Assembly (NCBI RefSeq): GCF_002723955.1
Contig: NZ_BEWN01000002.1
Location: 670,188 to 734,187, forward strand
DNA from: Gluconobacter frateurii
GTDB lineage: Bacteria > Pseudomonadota > Alphaproteobacteria > Acetobacterales > Acetobacteraceae
DNA: 64,000 bases
Direction: 5' to 3'
In this document: one piece after another, positions 61,356-64,000 of the stretch
How the letters are laid out: every line of letters starts with the position of its first letter
Position numbering within the stretch: the first letter of the stretch is position 1
The notes under the pieces: generated by a model
What the model was told of the DNA's origin: nothing
What the model saw: only the letters and a program-made list of their open reading frames with translations
Database searches by the model: none
Program-made: the position numbers and the translations under genes

Positions 61356-63956
61356 ATGGACATTCAGAAGTTTACGGAACGCAGCCAGGGTTTTCTTCAG
61401 GCTGCACAAACCATTGCTCTTCGGGAGTATCATCAGCAGTTGACGCCGGAGCATTTGCTCAAGGCCCTGCTGGATGACGAACAGGGTGCTGCGTCGGGGC
61501 TGATTCGCGCAGCAGGCGGCGATCCGAAAGTTGTTCAGGCGGCCAATGATGCGGCGCTTGCCAAACTGCCGAAAGTGCAGGGCGGTGGTGCCGGTCAGCC
61601 GCAGGCCACACCTGATTTCGTGCGTCTGTTGGATTCCGCCGAAGCCGCAGCAAAGAATGCGGGTGACAGTCATGTTGCGCAGGACCGACTGCTAGTGGCG
61701 ATTGCCGCCAGTAACTCTCCGGCAGGTAAAGCGCTGGTTGAAGGCAAGGCTGATGCCAGTGCGCTGGAACGTGCTGTCGCCCAGATCCGCAAGGGCCGCA
61801 CTGTGACCAGTGCATCTGCTGAAAACACGTTTGACGCATTGAAAAAATATGCTCGCGATGTGACGGCAGTAGCGCAGGCTGGCAAGCTTGATCCAGTTAT
61901 CGGTCGTGATGAAGAAATCCGCCGGGCCATTCAGGTTCTGGCCCGCCGCAGCAAGAACAATCCGGTTCTGATCGGTGAGCCGGGTGTGGGTAAAACCGCG
62001 ATCGTTGAAGGTCTGGCGCTGCGTATCGTCAACGGCGACGTGCCCGAGGCTCTCCGCAACAAGAAGCTGATGTCGCTCGACATGGGCGCTTTGATTGCCG
62101 GTGCGAAATTTCGTGGTGAGTTCGAGGAACGTCTGAAGGCTGTTCTCAAGGAAGTTGAGACCGCAGAAGGCGAAATCATTCTCTTCATTGATGAAATGCA
62201 TACGCTGGTCGGCGCTGGCCGCTCCGATGGTGCGATGGATGCGTCCAACCTCATCAAGCCGGAACTGGCCCGCGGTACGCTTCACTGCATCGGTGCGACC
62301 ACACTTGATGAATACCGGAAGTACATTGAGAAGGACGCAGCTCTTGCCCGTCGCTTCCAGCCGGTTTTCGTCGGTGAGCCGTCCGTCGCTGATACGATTT
62401 CGATCCTGCGTGGCATCAAGGAGAAGTACGAGCTTCACCATGGTGTTCGCATTACGGATAACGCCATCGTTTCCGCCGCAACGCTTTCCAACCGTTACAT
62501 CACGGATCGCTTCCTGCCGGACAAGGCTATTGATCTGATCGACGAGGCCGCCAGCCGTCTGCGGATGCAGATTGACAGCAAGCCGGAAGCTTTGGATGAG
62601 CTTGATCGGCGCATTATTCAGCTGAAGATCGAGCGTGAGGCCATCCGCAAGGAAGACGATACAGCGTCGAAGGATCGGCTGCAGGCTCTGGAAGCCGAAC
62701 TGGCTGATCTGGAAGAGCAGTCCGATGCGATGGGTGCCGAGTGGCACGCTGAGAAGGATCGCGTTAACGCCATCCAGAAGCTAAAGGAACAGCTGGATAC
62801 AGCGCGTTCCGACGTCGATGTGGCGCAGCGGCAGGGTAATCTCGCCAAGGCGTCTGAGCTGATGTACGGCCTGATCCCGAACCTTGAAGCCCAGATTGCC
62901 AAGGCTCAGGAAGAAGAAGACGCAGCATCCAAGTCGGGTCTGTTCGCTGACAGCGTGACAGAGCAGGGCATTGCGTCGGTTGTGTCGCGCTGGACGGGTA
63001 TTCCGGTAGACCGCATGCTGGAAGGCGAGCGCGCCAAGCTCATGCGGATGGAAGATACGCTGCGTGATCGGGTCGTCGGTCAGGAGCAGGCTCTTGTTGC
63101 GGTTTCCAATGCTGTTCGTCGTGCGCGTGCAGGTCTTCAGGATCCGAACCGCCCGATTGGCTCGTTCCTGTTCCTTGGCCCGACGGGTGTTGGCAAGACC
63201 GAACTGACGAAGGCGCTGGCCCAGTTCCTGTTTGATGACGAAAAGGCTCTGCTGCGGATCGACATGAGTGAATTCATGGAGAAGCACGCGGTGTCCCGTC
63301 TGATCGGTGCGCCTCCGGGTTACGTTGGTTACGACGAAGGTGGCGTGCTGACGGAAGCAGTTCGTCGTCGTCCGTATCAGGTCATCCTGTTTGATGAGGT
63401 GGAGAAGGCCCATGAGGACATCTTCAACATCCTGCTTCAGGTTCTTGACGATGGTCGCCTGACGGATGGGCAGGGTCGTGTGGTGGATTTCCGCAATACG
63501 ATCATTGTTCTGACGAGCAACCTTGGCTCGGATGTTCTGGCCAATCAGGAAGATGGTGAATCGCCGGATCTGGTTCAGGCTCAGGTCATGCAGGTCGTGC
63601 GTAATCACTTCCGGCCGGAATTCCTGAACCGTCTGGATGAGATCATCCTGTTCTCCCGTCTGCAGCGTGCAGATATGGGGCGGATTGTCGATATTCAGCT
63701 CAGCCGCCTGCGGCAGCTTCTGGAAGATCGCAAGATCACTCTGGAGCTGGATGAGAAGGGGCGGGAGTGGCTTGCTGAAGCCGGATACGACCCTGTCTAC
63801 GGTGCGCGGCCTCTGAAGCGTGTGATCCAGCGTAGTCTTCAGAACCCGCTGGCAGGTCTGTTGCTGGATGGAACCATCCGGGACGGGGACACCATCCACG
63901 TTTCTGCCGGTGACAAGGGACTTACGATTAACGGTCATCCCGTCTCGCAGGACTGA
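61356..63956 (+). CDS. clpB: ATP-dependent disaggregase ClpB
   Basis: Hsp100 chaperone that rescues aggregated proteins with DnaK; 866 residues from this start, the full family length. Order: N-domain ([13 protein letters not shown]), AAA-1 with Walker A GEPGVGKT at residue 207, middle coiled-coil (about 400-525, rich in Glu/Lys), AAA-2 with Walker A GPTGVGKT at residue 608, and a C-terminal sensor domain. Walker B motifs are [12 protein letters not shown] and [11 protein letters not shown]. The frame from 61320 is open but the ATG at 61356 matches the family N-terminus. A heat-shock promoter lies upstream. Confidence 0.97.
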   Translation: MDIQKFTERSQGFLQAAQTIALREYHQQLTPEHLLKALLDDEQGAASGLIRAAGGDPKVVQAANDAALAKLPKVQGGGAGQPQATPDFVRLLDSAEAAAKNAGDSHVAQDRLLVAIAASNSPAGKALVEGKADASALERAVAQIRKGRTVTSASAENTFDALKKYARDVTAVAQAGKLDPVIGRDEEIRRAIQVLARRSKNNPVLIGEPGVGKTAIVEGLALRIVNGDVPEALRNKKLMSLDMGALIAGAKFRGEFEERLKAVLKEVETAEGEIILFIDEMHTLVGAGRSDGAMDASNLIKPELARGTLHCIGATTLDEYRKYIEKDAALARRFQPVFVGEPSVADTISILRGIKEKYELHHGVRITDNAIVSAATLSNRYITDRFLPDKAIDLIDEAASRLRMQIDSKPEALDELDRRIIQLKIEREAIRKEDDTASKDRLQALEAELADLEEQSDAMGAEWHAEKDRVNAIQKLKEQLDTARSDVDVAQRQGNLAKASELMYGLIPNLEAQIAKAQEEEDAASKSGLFADSVTEQGIASVVSRWTGIPVDRMLEGERAKLMRMEDTLRDRVVGQEQALVAVSNAVRRARAGLQDPNRPIGSFLFLGPTGVGKTELTKALAQFLFDDEKALLRIDMSEFMEKHAVSRLIGAPPGYVGYDEGGVLTEAVRRRPYQVILFDEVEKAHEDIFNILLQVLDDGRLTDGQGRVVDFRNTIIVLTSNLGSDVLANQEDGESPDLVQAQVMQVVRNHFRPEFLNRLDEIILFSRLQRADMGRIVDIQLSRLRQLLEDRKITLELDEKGREWLAEAGYDPVYGARPLKRVIQRSLQNPLAGLLLDGTIRDGDTIHVSAGDKGLTINGHPVSQD

Positions 63957-64000
63957 GTTCTGCGGAAAACTAAGACATTCAGAAGAAACGCCAGATTTTT

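Noticed and set aside
1..64000. Mobile elements, prophage or integration sites at the two tRNA genes
   Set aside because: No transposase, integrase or direct repeat of a tRNA 3' end was found next to tRNA-Thr or tRNA-Leu.

Overview
The window is a gene-dense chromosomal segment of an acetic acid bacterium (Acetobacteraceae, Alphaproteobacteria), most likely Gluconobacter or a close relative. Supporting signs are a membrane-bound PQQ dehydrogenase of the glucose dehydrogenase family, a long-chain polyol dehydrogenase matching mannitol 2-dehydrogenase, an OprB sugar porin, a circularly permuted two-piece tmRNA, the alphaproteobacterial type of SspB, and hisZ next to purA. The genus is inferred from gene content and not from an alignment. 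No insertion sequence, prophage, integrase or CRISPR array was seen. Apart from an autotransporter and some lineage-specific small genes this looks like core genome.

Layout. 1-3.6 kb: a TonB-dependent receptor cut by the left edge, with a Fur-box-like palindrome, and an OprB porin with its terminator. 3.9-9.4 kb: a stand-alone two-POTRA protein; a minus-strand group of lytic transglycosylase, periplasmic peroxiredoxin and DUF1643 protein; an ABC-2 polysaccharide exporter pair. 9.4-11.8 kb: the ssrA tmRNA (tag ANDNSEVLAVAA) transcribed toward sspB, whose product normally delivers tagged proteins to ClpXP, then thyX on the other strand. 12.3-16.6 kb: tRNA-Thr, Mrp with a translationally coupled tiny lipoprotein, an HtrA protease and a FUSC transporter. 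16.7-20.3 kb: cytoplasmic mannitol 2-dehydrogenase, then a divergent LysR/YeiH pair. 20.3-31.4 kb: a DnaJ/TerB-type protein, queG, a PhzF protein, an exported purine nucleoside cluster (adenosine deaminase plus two NUP-family proteins around an MgtC gene), tgt-queA and an OsmC protein. 31.4-36.7 kb: the PQQ dehydrogenase, an atypical SDR, mazG and argC. 36.7-43.0 kb: tRNA-Leu, serC-hisZ-purA and a two-gene pseudokinase/membrane-protein operon. 43.1-51.9 kb: ftsY-mtaB-dapF, a methyltransferase, a DEAD-box helicase, PPK2, an SDR, YqgE and glutaredoxin 2. 52.2-64 kb: a large autotransporter with four 201-bp tandem repeats, two exported peptidases, an aldo/keto reductase and clpB behind an RpoH-like promoter.

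How the genes fit together. Oxidation of sugars at the cell surface (PQQ dehydrogenase, OprB) sits alongside cytoplasmic polyol metabolism (mannitol dehydrogenase). Protein quality control is well represented: ssrA, sspB, clpB, HtrA, a DnaJ-like protein and peroxiredoxin. Several queuosine genes (queG, tgt, queA) and mtaB serve tRNA modification. The least explained systems are the pseudokinase operon, the exported purine-nucleoside cluster, the orphan PQQ dehydrogenase and the stand-alone POTRA protein.
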